From: Tridacna crocea | Taxonomy: Eukaryota; Mollusca; Bivalvia; Cardiida; Cardiidae | DNA length: 64,000 nucleotides | NCBI GenBank assembly: GCA_943736015.1 | Contig: OX031056.1 | Span: 64,693,277 to 64,757,276, forward strand | Reading direction: 5' to 3' | Part shown: piece after piece, positions 1 to 10,785 of the stretch | Position numbering within the stretch: the stretch's first letter is position 1 | Layout: each line of letters begins with the position of its first letter | Translations under genes and position numbers: made by a program | The notes under the pieces: generated by a model | Seen by the model: only the letters and a program-made list of their open reading frames with translations | What the model was told of the DNA's origin: nothing | Database searches by the model: none

Positions 1-599
1 AGAAAATTTTGATTTGTCTGGGTGGCCATTCGCTGACGTCACGTGATTCCCGTGATCGGTCCAATACGGCTTAAGTTTTTAGAGTTACCTCGCTTGATGG
101 GGGATTTCCCTATTCACAAAAGTCAAATATCTTTTCCAAAAAAAGGAATGCGCTCAAATACTTTTGTTTGTTACTTCTAGAAAAATCTTTAGTATCATGT
201 GATTCCATATATATCTTAAAATCGAAAAGAATAATAGTAATAAGTAATACGAAAATACGCTTCCTGGCTCCACCTGTGACGTCAGCGAATCTATGTTTAT
301 TTGTCGGTGAATATTTTACATTGACCAGTAAAGATTTTAAAAGAGACTTCCTCATTCGTGTACTAAGCTGACATTCTAGATAAAATTATCGTGATAGTTC
401 TCATCCGTTTCTCGATATCTACGAATCAATAGAAAAACTAATCCAAAAAAAGGGATCACTATATGGGTGAGGCCGTAGTTTTTGAATTTGCAAGATGAAA
501 ATAAGTTAAAATTCAAATCAATTACCTGTAGCTTAGTTGGTAAGTTTTGACTACACATGATCAGAACTGAAGTCTGTTCAACACAAAGACGACTCGAAA

Positions 600-705
600 G
601 AAAAAAATGGATAGGTGCACTGGTCTTTACTATATAATTGAAATATTGTTTAAAACGGTGTTAAACAACAGTCTTAACCACCAGTCAATCAATCAGTCAA
701 TAAAT
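600..705 (+). repeat. 3' part of a SINE with CAATCAATCAGT tail
   Basis: A block with GGTGTTAAACAAC near 659-671 and a short tail of CAAT/CAGT repeats (687-702) resembles the 3' end of the SINE copy at 59690-59868, which shares the GATAGGTGYACTGGT segment and a GGCGTAAAACACC block. The tRNA-related head is not recognisable here. The sequence shows the shared 3' module; assignment to a mollusc SINE family is from general knowledge of such tails. Confidence 0.55.
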
Positions 706-2407
706 CCACCAACATTCTGTTGACTGTGTCCTGTATGTTCGATTTAATATTGACCGCTGTTCAAACATTTAATTTCTGCTTGTGTACTGTTACACTTTCT
801 TTGGAAAATGAGGAAAGGCAAAACTAATGTTCAGCTAGCCATTCCTCTCAGGTCTTTTCTGATAATAAGCCAATTCCTGAAGAAATTAATTATTATGGTT
901 ATAGAAGAACTCTAGTTCTTTTTTGATGACATAATCATGTTCGTATTTACATATACATCTTATTTCTTCACATTCATTTTTGGAAGTCGATTACGTCAGT
1001 AATCGGTCTTCCTATGTGAACGCTCAGGCATTTGGGAAATCACCCAACAACACCAATATTCAACCAGCGAAAAAAATGTTCTATGAAATTCAAGCATTTA
1101 AACATATAAAACGATTGAATTTCAGATAAAAAAATGAAATAAGTCAAACTATTGCACTAAACAGATCTTTTCTTTGAACTGTTATGACATTTCAATGAAT
1201 AATTATCAAATCTTAATATTTGTTAATACACAGATCCTGTATTTTTCTATATGAATGCGGATGAATCTAGCCATTCGGCATTACTCAGGTGTTGAGGTGT
1301 CGCACCACTGCGAGACTGCTTCCGGTTCGTAGTAGTCCCAAGTGAAAATTTGCAGTAGCACTTTTGTTGCACTGTTGTATGGAGCTAAGAGGGCTTGGTG
1401 GTATATAATTTATATTTGCTTCAAATATAGGCATTGGGGGACCACTTAGATGTATTTTTATTGTATATTGAGTGGACTATTTTGTGTCACTAGAGGATCA
1501 AAAAATTGGGGTCATGGCGGTGAACAGGTGTTTTTGAGAGGGAAAATTATAGGGTGCCCGTTGTTTTTGAGATTTAGCGAAAAACGCATCGGTTGACATG
1601 TTGTATTGAATGCATTTTTTCGAATGACTATGGACGTACTTTAGACTCCAAGAGACGGGAAAGCAAAATTTTTGCCATTAAGCGATCTGTGAGGCTTCAA
1701 AGATGACCAATTTCACTCTATTTTCAATATGGCCAAAAACCACAGGTGTGACACCAGAGCCATCAAATCGGCCGAGATGTCACGATTACCAACCGGGCAC
1801 TATTTTATGAATGATATGTCACTCGGACCCATGTTCACATAAAAAATAGCTTTTGTTAAAAACGCATCATTAATACTCTTACCAAAAAAATTATTGGTTT
1901 GTTACACGTTTATTTTTCAAGGCATTTACATTTTCAACAAAAATTTGCTTGAATGTCTGAAGTGTTGAATAGCTAGTAACCTAATTTATTTATACGCGCA
2001 ACGTGACTTTCATCCACACCACAGAGCTCTTTGAAACGGCGGCGAGTGAAACGCAAGGCAAGCAAGTCACAATTTCATCTGAACAAACCCAAGGCTGCAA
2101 AGGTAAAGTTCAATGTATTTTTGTTTTTTTTAAATCTGTTTTTGTTTTAAACGTGAAGGACATGACGTCCTTCCTTAAGTATTGTTTAGAAACGAAGTAG
2201 ATCAGTGGTTGTTTATAAAGATTACAGTCGCCATTTTGATTGATTGTAAGCTCGTGAAAGCTTTACGCCTGCGTTTCAGAAGGCTACATTAGTATATAAA
2301 TCTGAATGATTTGTATTCCATTTGCTGCCATAACTAGTTGAATGTATTGCTCTTCGTCGAAGAAGAATATTTAACGAATCCCAAATGTCAACAGTCCTTA
2401 CAGTGAC
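706..2407. other. Non-coding stretch with one weak exon candidate
   Basis: I recognise no gene or mobile element here. The only suggestive piece is an open frame at about 2003-2106 on the plus strand, preceded by CACCACAG (a possible acceptor) and reaching AAAG followed by GTAAAG (a possible donor). It is richer in GC than its surroundings. The peptide is not recognisable to me, so no CDS is called. Confidence 0.4.
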
Positions 2408-2480
2408 TGGAAATTTCGACCAATAACAATTTCGTCCCATTACAATTTCGGCCCATTACAATGTCGGCCCATTCTCCTAA
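2408..2480. repeat. Short minisatellite, ~16-17 bp unit AATTTCGRCCCATTAC
   Basis: Four degenerate units follow each other: AATTTCGACCAATAAC, AATTTCGTCCCATTAC, AATTTCGGCCCATTAC, AATGTCGGCCCATTCT. The pattern resembles the array at 13786-13925 in style (a TTTCG core followed by CCC or TACC). Confidence 0.8.
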
Positions 2481-2739
2481 CGTGAGTTTACATGGTTTGC
2501 ATTTGTGTAATAAATCTTACACCTTTATAATCTTTTAAACTTACCTTTCAGCACTAGGATTTTGCAGCCCTAAGGTGAAAGTATATTGAAATGTTGGAAA
2601 AATATAAAATGGTGATCTATTCTTCCCCTTTCATATAGTTAATTTTGACTTTAATGCTGTCAACCTGGATCTAACATATATATGCATTTAAATCTTTAAA
2701 TTGGCTCAGTCAAAAGTATTGCAGCTTTTGTACTTTCAC

Positions 2740-3155
2740 TTAAAGGTGGCCCTTCAGATTTTTGGACGAAATTAATACAAAAATATTAAAATTCATCCTG
2801 ATACTCCCAGTACCTTTTAACTTTCATTCATAAAACCCCAGTAGTCGAAAACCATCCGACAACAAGAGAAATTAGAGATTTACTACGGCCCAGGTCAACA
2901 CCGACGGGAACCATGGTCTATTTTTAGGTGAGCAACTTGCTCACTCACTTACCGGAAATACACAAATGATGCTTCAAACACAGCGACTGTAGAAGAAGAA
3001 GTTTATGGAAAATAACATGTTTGTTACGTTATGGAATTTAAGAGTCATTAGTCACGTGCCAGTCACTTTACATTCCCACAATGCTTCTTTTGATTTTTGG
3101 CGCGAAATCTGAAAATACCTTAAGAGGCTACGTAGCCTTTTAAGGGAATACCATA
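2740..3155 (+). mobile_element. TTAAAGGTGG-type TTAA MITE, 3'-truncated copy
   Basis: Starts TTAAAGGTGG and then follows the same sequence as the copies at 10786-11289 and 25011-25538: a CCCAGTAGTCGAAA segment, the block around GTCAACACCGACGGGAACCA, a TTTTTGGCGCGAAATC segment, and the palindrome AGGCTACGTAGCCT. The T-rich stretch and the terminal CCCACCTTTAA are absent, so this copy is truncated on its right side. No open frame; non-autonomous. Confidence 0.8.
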
Positions 3156-3334
3156 AAAAAATGTATACAAAAAGTGTCATGGTATTGAAGTTTTTGAAGT
3201 TAATTGACATAATATTTAGTAGATTCATTCAATTTAGCTGGCAAGTATCTTGCAAAATTGATACCTGCTTCTGTAGGGAGAAGTTAAACATTAATATTGA
3301 AAAAAAAAAACTAAATGAATGTGCATGCAAAACC

Positions 3335-3524
3335 GAACAAAAGAAAACTTTTGAAAACATTGTGGGAAAAGGAGAAATGCTGGTAACCAATGTTTTCTTC
3401 TTTTCTCATAATGTGTTCTTATCCTTTACTGACAAATCTTATTACTTGTGCCACATTTACTATGTCTCTTGGAATTTCTTTCAATTTTGATCGGTCTGAA
3501 TTTTGTTGTGTGGTAAAGAGTCAA
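3335..3524 (+). mobile_element. Hairpin TTAA MITE, degenerate copy
   Basis: Carries TTTTGAAAACATTGTGGGAA, the GGAGAAATGCTGGTAACC arm and the 3' half ending GGTAAAGAGTCAA. The left terminus is lost. Confidence 0.75.
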
Positions 3525-3585
3525 ATCTGATATAAAAGGTTTTTTGAAAATGGTGTTTGCATAGGTAAAAAGGCTGTATGTGTGC

Positions 3586-3814
3586 TTAACCCATTACTAC
3601 ACAGTCCCTACTTTTGATGCCTCTGAGAAAGAAGCCTTTTGAAAACACTGTAGGAAAAGGAGAAAATGCTGGTAACCAGCGTTTTCTCCTTTTTCCACAG
3701 TGTTTTCTACCCTTCCAAGAACAAGTTTCAATTTTTCAGTCACCTTTATTTTGTCGTCTGCAAATGCTTTAGATTTGAACAAGTCTAAAATTTTGTCATT
3801 TGGAAATGAGTTGA
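3586..3814 (+). mobile_element. Hairpin TTAA MITE, full-length copy
   Basis: Begins TTAACCCATTACTAC and ends GGAAATGAGTTGA, where the closing TTAA has mutated to TTGA. Length is 229 bp. It contains the internal palindrome of the family, running from GAAAACACTGT through GCTGGTAACCAGC to ACAGTGTTTTC (about 3640-3705). It abuts the next copy, which lies in the opposite orientation. Confidence 0.88.
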
Positions 3815-4035
3815 CTCTTTCCCAAACAACAAAATTTAAGAGTGGTCCAAATTGAAAGCCATGCTGATTACATGATAAATGTGGCTCAAAAATTGAAATT
3901 TGTTTAGGGAAGAATAGAAAACATTGTGAGAAAAGGAGATAATGATGGTTACTCACACTTTCTACTTTTTCTACAATATTTTCAAAAGGCTTCTTTCTCA
4001 GGATCGTGAAAGTCGGGATTGTTTGGTAGTCTTAA
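3811..4035 (-). mobile_element. Hairpin TTAA MITE, inverted neighbour
   Basis: Reverse-orientation copy that starts at the same degenerate TTGA where the previous copy ends and closes with TTAA at 4032-4035. On the plus strand it shows GAAAACATTGTGAGAAAAGG and later CAAAAGGCTTCTTTCTCAGG. Together with 3586-3814 it forms a tail-to-tail pair. Confidence 0.82.
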
Positions 4036-4221
4036 GAGTGAAAGGTAACCAGTGGCACTGTTGAGTTGATGCAGAATGCAAACCATTTTAGATATGTCTG
4101 TTCAGACTACTTTAGCTTTTAACAATTGCCACAGTCAGGGAGATTTGTCTCAAATGATTATGATCCTTGATTGAACATTAAAACCAATATTTTATCATCT
4201 ACAAAAGATGTGAAGCATTCT

Positions 4222-4409
4222 TTAACCTTTTACCACTCAGTGATGAATTTTGACACCCCAAGGAAAGAAGCCTCCTTTTCCCACAATATTTTCTACTATG
4301 TCATAAGAACAATTGCAGCATTTGATTCAGATAATGAGATTGAAATTGTTGTCTGCAACTGCTTTCAATTTGGACAAGGCTAGAATGTTGTCAATTGGTA
4401 AAGGGGTAA
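4222..4409 (+). mobile_element. Hairpin TTAA MITE, copy lacking one hairpin arm
   Basis: TTAACCTTTTACCACTC at the left and GGTAAAGGGGTAA at the right. The left half of the palindrome has been deleted, so only AAGCCTCCTTTTCCCACAAT remains of the hairpin. Length is 188 bp, the same short form as 30827-31014. Confidence 0.82.
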
Positions 4410-4529
4410 GACCTGGTTTGTATGTGTTAGCATGATGCTTTCAAGTGGGATAAAGCAGTTAAGCTAAGAAATGCGGGCTGAGCTTAACGGGAAGCCTTAA
4501 CCCCTATCTTGCCTATTGCAACATTGGTC

Positions 4530-4620
4530 ATATTTGCTAATAGTGTAGACCAATGATCAACCTGCATAGCCATTCAGTCTGATGTTGGTCTGCACTATTG
4601 GCAAATTTTACAGTGACTGA
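4530..4620. repeat. GATC-rich foldback repeat
   Basis: The segments GACCAATGATCAACCTGCAT and CAGTCTGATGTTGGTCTGCA can pair as an imperfect hairpin. Similar GATC/CTGCA hairpins occur at 16555-16650, 27128-27190, 28520-28565, 61255-61350 and 61765-61815, so this is a small dispersed family. Confidence 0.55.
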
Positions 4621-4907
4621 AATTCGGAAGCAAATCTGGAATAGTCTATTCTGGGAAATCAGCAGCATAAGAGGTAAAATTGATCCTTGAAAAGATTTTT
4701 GAAAAACGTTTTTGTTAAAGAAAAAATTGCTCAACAGTAAGGTGGGTAATTTTAGACAATCAAGGTCCTCTTCAATTCTTTGGACAATAACTTGATGTTG
4801 CATCAATCTACAATATGCATCTTTGATAAAAGAAGAATGTTAAGTTAAATACTGTTCAGATTTTTGTATGGCTATCATTTGGTTATATTTCTTTGTATCT
4901 GTTTTAG

Positions 4908-5131
4908 GAAGAGATTGTGAAGATTGTGCAGGTCAGAGGGACAGACGTCCAGGTCAAGACAGTTAAGATCTCAAGATGGCACAGATGACTTAAAGGTGTC
5001 ACTCTGGAGGGAGTGGAGGGAGATGAGTTCAAAGAACCTTATGGGTCAATACATACAGCTTACAATATTTGTTGTCAATACATACAGAGACGAAATGTCA
5101 GTGTCAACCGAAACAAAGACTGAAATTAAGG
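4908..5131 (+). pseudogene. OB-fold-like exon fragment with a frameshift
   Basis: A strong acceptor (TTGTATCTGTTTTAG) precedes 4908. From there one frame reads EEIVKIVQVRGTDVQVKTVKIS and then meets a stop. A +1 frame change near 4968-4972 continues as DGTDDLKVSLWREW, followed by GQYIQLTIFVVNTYRDEMSV and TETKTEIK, up to a possible donor GTATTA at 5132. The pattern of a charged turn, KVSLW, a hydrophobic strand, then NTYRDE and STETKTEI is what OB-fold single-strand DNA-binding domains look like (RPA-type or transposon-borne). Seen: the splice-like acceptor and the two frames. Inferred: the fold. It could also be a decayed piece of a mobile element, or a true exon with an assembly error. Confidence 0.35.
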
Positions 5132-5373
5132 TATTAAATCCACTCTAGTCTTCCCAGGTTATCCCTAGTGCTCATGGTGAACAGTTGTGATGGGTTGGTA
5201 TTTTGACTATTGTGTGTCTGTTCACCATTAGCACAAGCACATTTACATGTTGCTCCTGAAGTTCTATTTGACAAAGCCCAGAAAAGCAATGTTACAAACT
5301 GGCTTTCAGTATCTTTAACAGAATCACTAAGATGTAAAAGGATAATTAAACTTCCGACAGTATTGTCCTCAAG

Positions 5374-5602
5374 TTAACCCATTACCACCCAATCCCTACT
5401 TTTGACGACCTTTGGAAACAAGCCTTTTGAAAACATTGTGGGAAAAGGAGAAAATGCTGGTAAGTCGCATTTTCTCCTTTTCCCACAATATTTTCTACCT
5501 CTCACAAAACAAAGTTCAAATTTTCATTCACTTTTATTTTTGGTCTGCAAATGCTTTCAATTTGGACAAGCCTAAAATATTGTCATTTGGGTAATGAGTT
5601 AA
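5374..5602 (+). mobile_element. Hairpin TTAA MITE, intact copy
   Basis: TTAACCCATTACCACCC at the left, GGGTAATGAGTTAA at the right, 229 bp. It has both hairpin arms around 5432-5492 and the 3' half with CTGCAAATGCTTTCAATTTG. It is one of the cleanest copies and useful as a family reference. Confidence 0.92.
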
Positions 5603-5853
5603 TCTCTTTCAGACCTTGCATGGCCCAACATGAGATCTGGAAAAAGATTGATGTTATGCCGTTTGTTTACTAACATATTGGGACATTCTTATTGGTGTAT
5701 CAGCATTGATGATAATTCAACATTCTTTTTCAGGAGACTGAAATAGGGCTATCTTGACTCACTTGTTTGCTCAGTCATTTGCTATTGAAAATAATAGAAC
5801 CACTGTGATTCTCTAAAATTCTCAAAGTAACTGTGACTCAAATTATATACATG

Positions 5854-7089
5854 TACAGTAAAACCTTGTTAATTCGAGTCTCGGACATTCGAGAACCCGG
5901 CATATTTCGAGGAATTCTGAGAGTCCAGGCAAAAACTCTTTTTTAATGAACCAAAAGTAGCTTGGTAATTTCGAGTCTCGATAAGTCGATAATCCGAAAA
6001 AGGATGCTGGTCCCTGTAATTATTTTCCTTCTTTAAATTGATTGTTTATTCGAATACAATAGTTTCGCACCTCTCCAACGATTGTTTTCACACCTTTCCA
6101 AGCAAAGGATTTCATCTCGCCAGCCTGTCGAAGGTGTGGCGCTAGTTTTACAAACTGACAATTACTTCGGTGTATTCATACCACAATATGATTTGAAAAT
6201 GTGTTGACGTTAATTAATGATGAGAGGCTACTTGTAACAACAGCCCTTTAAATTCATTGTTGAATCGGAAAAGTCAGTGTAGTAACAGCATTTGTGATCA
6301 TCGTCTGCTATATTTTTTATCAGTTTTCGTGTCAAATCTATTTATAGCATCAGGTTTTTCCCAGTCGCATCGCCACAGATTAGGACCCGTTTGATCACAT
6401 ATTATTTTATCTGTTTTGTTACGCTGATGTCGTACTTCGGATTTGTGAGAGTATCAGGATCAGAATTCTGATTCGGTGTGACTATCACTGATAGCTTTTA
6501 ATGTCGTAGAAATTTACCTTCGACACAGGTAAATGTGATTTTCATGGGTTGTGTAGATATTCTGATCTGTTTTCATGTCGAAGACATTGGTAATGAGAAA
6601 AGTCGAAATTCTCTATTTTTATTTCTCATTAGCTCAGCACTATAACTTCAGTAATTAACACTTCTATGACAATTTCAACAGCGCCGAAATCAAGCGGTAC
6701 CGTTTGTGATTCAAAATTTTGACGTCTTTCTCGACATATAAAATGGCAGATTTTACGATTTTGTTAAAATTACAGAACACGACTTTTCCAAAAACTATCG
6801 AAAGAAAGGCAAGATTATTTAGAATATTTAATTAAAAATCCATACTCATATGATCAAAACAGGAAAATTATAGAAAATAACCCTTTTGATACTATATCGT
6901 TCAAATGCTGTAAATGAATGAATCAAATAGGGACAGATACAAAGTTATACTGCTAGGAAGAAGACTGATTGTCGATCTCGACTGCACTTGCAATTTTTTC
7001 CAGGGACATTTTGGATGATTCGAGCACCGCGAAAACTCGAGCAATTTGCTCGTCCCCTTGGGACCTCGAATTATCGAGGTTTTACTGTA
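5854..7089. mobile_element. pogo/Tigger-like non-autonomous DNA transposon
   Basis: The left end reads TA then CAGTAAAACCTTGTTAATTC (from 5856). The right end is its inverse, ending GAATTATCGAGGTTTTACTG followed by TA (7088-7089). TA target duplication with a CAGTAAAACCTCG terminus is characteristic of the pogo/Tigger branch of Tc1/mariner. About 1.24 kb lies between the ends and I see no transposase frame in it, so it would depend on a transposase from elsewhere. The ends also carry further clusters of TTCGAG/CTCGAA after the first 20 bp. Confidence 0.82.
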
Positions 7090-7207
7090 TTTCCATTATC
7101 ACCAGAAATTCTAATTTCTATGGGCAGAGATCAAGAAAAGTGCAGAGATACTGCAGAAAATCCTTACATTGCTAATGCATATTGCAGCTGATTATTAGGA
7201 AACATAG

Positions 7208-7488
7208 TTAACCCATTACCACAGAATCCCTACTTTTGACGACCCTAAGAAAGAAGCATTTAGAAAACAGTATGGGAAAAGGAGAAAATGCTGGTAACCA
7301 GCATTCTCACAATGTTGCAGACAACATAATAAATCTTCAAATTAGTAAAACTTGTATCAAAAAGGGTAGAAATTATTGTGTAAAACTAAGAAAATGAAGG
7401 TTACTTTTATTTTCTTCTTTTCTCACGTTTTCATAGCTTTTTTTCTTTTAAAGTGACCTAAAATGCAGGAATGAATGGTAATTGTTAA
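7208..7488 (+). mobile_element. Hairpin TTAA MITE, rearranged copy
   Basis: TTAACCCATTACCACAG start and the segment GGGAAAAGGAGAAAATGCTG, but the right hairpin arm and 3' half are scrambled. A possible closing TTAA lies at 7485-7488. The end is uncertain. Confidence 0.6.
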
Positions 7489-7523
7489 AAACTTCTCTTC
7501 ACCGTTACAGAAAAATCAGGCCT

Positions 7524-7556
7524 GTGGAGCGATACAGGCGCTCAAGCGCCTCTAGT
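7524..7556 (+). repeat. Hairpin followed by CTAGT, possible Helitron-like 3' end
   Basis: AGGCGCTCAAGCGCCT (7536-7551) is a perfect hairpin directly followed by CTAGT. A terminal hairpin before CTRR(T) is the usual 3' signature of Helitrons, though the hairpin normally sits a few bases further back. The preceding GTGGAGCGATAC resembles GTGAGCGATTC before the hairpin at 10641-10658, so the two ends are related. Confidence 0.4.
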
Positions 7557-7896
7557 TTATAGACTTGAGGTAGAATGCTTTTGGAAACATTTTGGGTATA
7601 CGAGAAAGTGCTTGTAATGCATATTTACTCCATTGGTCACCATGTTTTCTTTCTTCAAAAGGCTACTGCACACTTTGAGCAAAAGTTCATTTCTTGTTGG
7701 CAAATCTTTTCAAGACTAAATTTTTTTATGTAGATAGAGTGATAGATTGATATTTTACATGCACATCGTCTGGCTAGTCAGGTTTTTGTGTATATATTTT
7801 CACTTGATTACTTTTTGGTACATGTTCATTATATTTTTGCCACTACCTTTTTGTTTACATACTGTATCTTACTATATTTGCCTGTTCTTTAACCAA

Positions 7897-8126
7897 TTAA
7901 CCCTTTACCAAATCATCCCTGGTTTTCACAACCCTGAGATAGAAGGCTTTTGAAAACATTGTTGGAAAAGGAGAAAATGCTGGTTACCAGTAATTTCTCC
8001 TTTTTCCACAGTGTTTTCCGCCTTGCCTGAAAGGAAACTTTAATTTTTGAGTTGCCTTTATTTTGTTGTCTGCAAGTGCTTTCAATTTAGACCAGTCTAA
8101 AATTTTGTTGTTTAATAAATAGTTAC
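7897..8126 (+). mobile_element. Hairpin TTAA MITE, near full length
   Basis: TTAACCCTTTACCAAAT start, both hairpin arms, 3' half with CTGCAAGTGCTTTCAATTTA, and a decayed closing TTAC. About 230 bp. Confidence 0.85.
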
Positions 8127-8394
8127 TAGCACACAAAAATTAAATTGTCCCAGATTTCAGCAGACAATTTCAAAAAACGGCCAAAAAAAGGAAAAGGTAC
8201 TGAAAGGATAAATATAAACATTATTGGAAAGAGACACTATTTGGATTATATGAAGAAAGCATTGTGTTGCAATGTACCAGTGTTTATCTGTAGATTCCTT
8301 TGACATAGTGTGCAAGTTGTTGGCTAAATGGATGTACTCATGTTTTCTTTTTAAAAATCATCATCAAGTATAAGATTTTGAGCTTTTTTTACTT

Positions 8395-8524
8395 TCATTT
8401 ATTTGCAACTCAAAGCATCAGCAGAGATGAAAATGCTTGTCGCAAGCATTTTAACCTTTGGACACAGTGTTTTCAAAAATATACCGAACAACTTTAAAAA
8501 TCGGGCTAGTTGACTATGGGTTAA
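8395..8524 (-). mobile_element. Hairpin TTAA MITE, 5' fragment in reverse orientation
   Basis: The plus strand shows GAAAATGCTTGTCGCAAGCA, AGTGTTTTCAAAAA and a terminus CTATGGGTTAA (TTAA 8521-8524). The far end is not identifiable. Confidence 0.6.
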
Positions 8525-8904
8525 GTTTTGATTCAAGGGCCATTTATTTCTCTTTATACAAGTTGTATGGTCCCTAAATTTGTCTTAGAAGTATTCTCTG
8601 CATTAAATAAATTTAACAGTATGAGAATATACTCTAGCTGAAGTATTAAAATATACTTTCAATGTTCATCATACTACAAGGGCATACAGTTAAAAAAAAA
8701 TATTAGAAAGATCTTTACAAGCTATTATTACTTATTTTGATGTTTCGAAAATATAAGAAAAATATGAGATTTTTGTTTTGGTCCCTTGAAATATTATGCA
8801 ATAAAAGCCACATTTTCTTTTTTATGCAGTTCAAAGTTAAACTTCCTAGTCTTTTTGCGAGCCTTTTTGACAGGTCTGAATTGAGACAAAGCACTGGGAT
8901 AAGA

Positions 8905-9006
8905 ATGTAACACTTGGTATTCAATTGTTTTCTACTTTTGCCACAAAATTTCAAGCTGCTTCTCTCCAAGAGTAGTCAAAAGTCGTCATTGTGTGCGAAA
9001 GGGTAT
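8905..9006 (-). mobile_element. Hairpin TTAA MITE, strongly decayed fragment
   Basis: GTTTTCTACTTTTGCCACAA and AGTCAAAAGTCGTC followed by GTGCGAAAGGGTA match the reversed 5' part of the family. No TTAA survives. Confidence 0.5.
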
Positions 9007-9370
9007 TGACATGTCCTGCTTGAGATTGAGGTGTTTATTCACAAATATACTGTTTACTTGTTTCAACTACATTTACATAATATTCATTTTGTTGTGGTAC
9101 TCGATTCATGTTACTAGAAGATGATACTTCTTTCAAATTAAAGTGAAAAAAAAAGAAGCTTTGTTTCTGTTCTTCTTTTTGTTTACTGTTTCATCTGAAA
9201 TAGTATTGAGTTTTGTTGACTATTTCACTCTGCACATGATGAGAAACTTTTGGTCACATCCAAATTGAACGCACCTTCAGACCAGGGGGGACGATTTCTT
9301 CATTTACTCAGTCTAATTCTAAAATCGACTTCCATGAGTACTTTCAGTACTTTGATTAATCAACTTTCTT

Positions 9371-10665
9371 GCTTTTACCCGGTGTCCGTCGTGCGTCGTC
9401 AACAATTCTTTAAACATCAACTCCTTCTAAAACGCTGGGCCAATTTGGACCCAACTTAGTTGGAATGTTCCGTGGGAGGTCCTCTTAAAAAAACTGTTCG
9501 CAGAATTTGATTCCGTTGAAAACTCTGGTTGCCATGGCAACCAAATGGAATTTTCTAAGAAATTCTTTAAAAATCTTCTTCTCTGAAACCGCTGTCCAGA
9601 TTTTAAAATTATTTCACAGAGATGTTCCTTGGTTGACCCTTTTCAAAAACTGTTCGTGAAATTTTGATCCGTCAAGAAACATGGCTCAGATGAATGGGGG
9701 CTACTTGCACCATACATAAATGAAGAAATTCTTAAAAATTCTTCTTCTCTGAAACCGCCGGTCAGATTTTGAAATAATTTCTCAGGGATGTTCTTTGGGT
9801 GACCCCATTCAAAAACTGATTGCGAAATTTTGATTGATCAAGAAACATGGCTCTGGTGAATGGGGCTACTTGCATTATAGGGAAATGAAGAAATTCTTGA
9901 AAATCCTCTTCTCTGAAACGGCTGGAAATATTTTGAAATGATTTCGCAAAGTTGTTCCTTTCGTGACCCTTTTCAATAATTGTTTGCAAATTTTTGATCC
10001 GTCAAGAAACACGGCTGTCGTGAATGGGGGCTACTTGCACTATATAGAAATGAAGAAATTCTAAATAATTCTACTTCTCTGAAACCACTGGTCAGATTTT
10101 AAAATAATTTCTCAGCAATGTTCTTTGGTTGACCCTTTTCAAAAGGTGTTCGCGAAATTTTGATTGGTCAAGACACATGGCTCTGGTGAATGGGGCCTAT
10201 TTGCAATATAGGGAAATTCTTCTTCTCTGAAACGGCTGGACAGATTTTGAAATAATTTCACAGAGATGTTCCTTGGCTGACCCTTACATGGCTCTTTTGA
10301 ATGGGGGCTACTTGTACCATACGGACATGATGAAATTCTTGAAAATTCTCTTTCTCTTTCTCCTGGTCAGATTTTATAAGAATTTCTCAGCAATGTTCCT
10401 TGGGTGATCCTTTTTAAAACTTGTTCTGTCAAGAAACATGACTCTCGTGAATGGGGGCTACTTACACTTATACGGAAATGTAGAATTCTAAAAAATTTTT
10501 GTTTCTGAAACTTATGGTCAGATTTTGAAATGACTTTTACAGGTGACCTTTTGAAAATTGCTTGGCAAAATAATAATTTTGATTCCATAACCTCGAAAAA
10601 AAAAGGCTATGGTTATCTCCGAAATTCGGGTGAGCGATTCAGGGCCATCTTGGCCCTTTTGTTCA
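9371..10665 (+). repeat. ~165-bp tandem array inside a hairpin-ended element
   Basis: After a TCCGTCGTGCGTCG header, a unit with CTTCTCTGAAACCGC, TTTCACAGAGATGTTCCTTG, a TTGATCCGTCAAGAAACATGG segment and GAATGGGGGCTACTTGCA recurs about six to seven times. CTTCTCTGAAAC-like marks lie near 9579, 9743, 9909, 10073, 10211, 10348 and 10500. The array ends with GTGAGCGATTC and a hairpin AGGGCCATCTTGGCCCT (10641-10657) followed by TTTTGTT. The same unit occurs once or twice at 20400-20537 and 32150-32400, always after a hairpin and TCCG header, so the array is a local expansion within a dispersed element. Confidence 0.75.
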
Positions 10666-10785
10666 AAATTTGGTCGCTCTATCAGACGACACAATGTTAG
10701 ACTTGTTTCATTTTGAAGTATTTGCCTTCCGACAAGTTCAATGTGACTCAATTTGGAAATTGTCTCACAGAGAGCAGCAACCTTC

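Noticed and set aside
5374..5602. MITE hairpins read as bacterial-type terminators or CRISPR repeats
   Set aside because: The host is eukaryotic, copies are flanked by TTAA duplications and not regularly spaced, and there are no spacers or cas genes.
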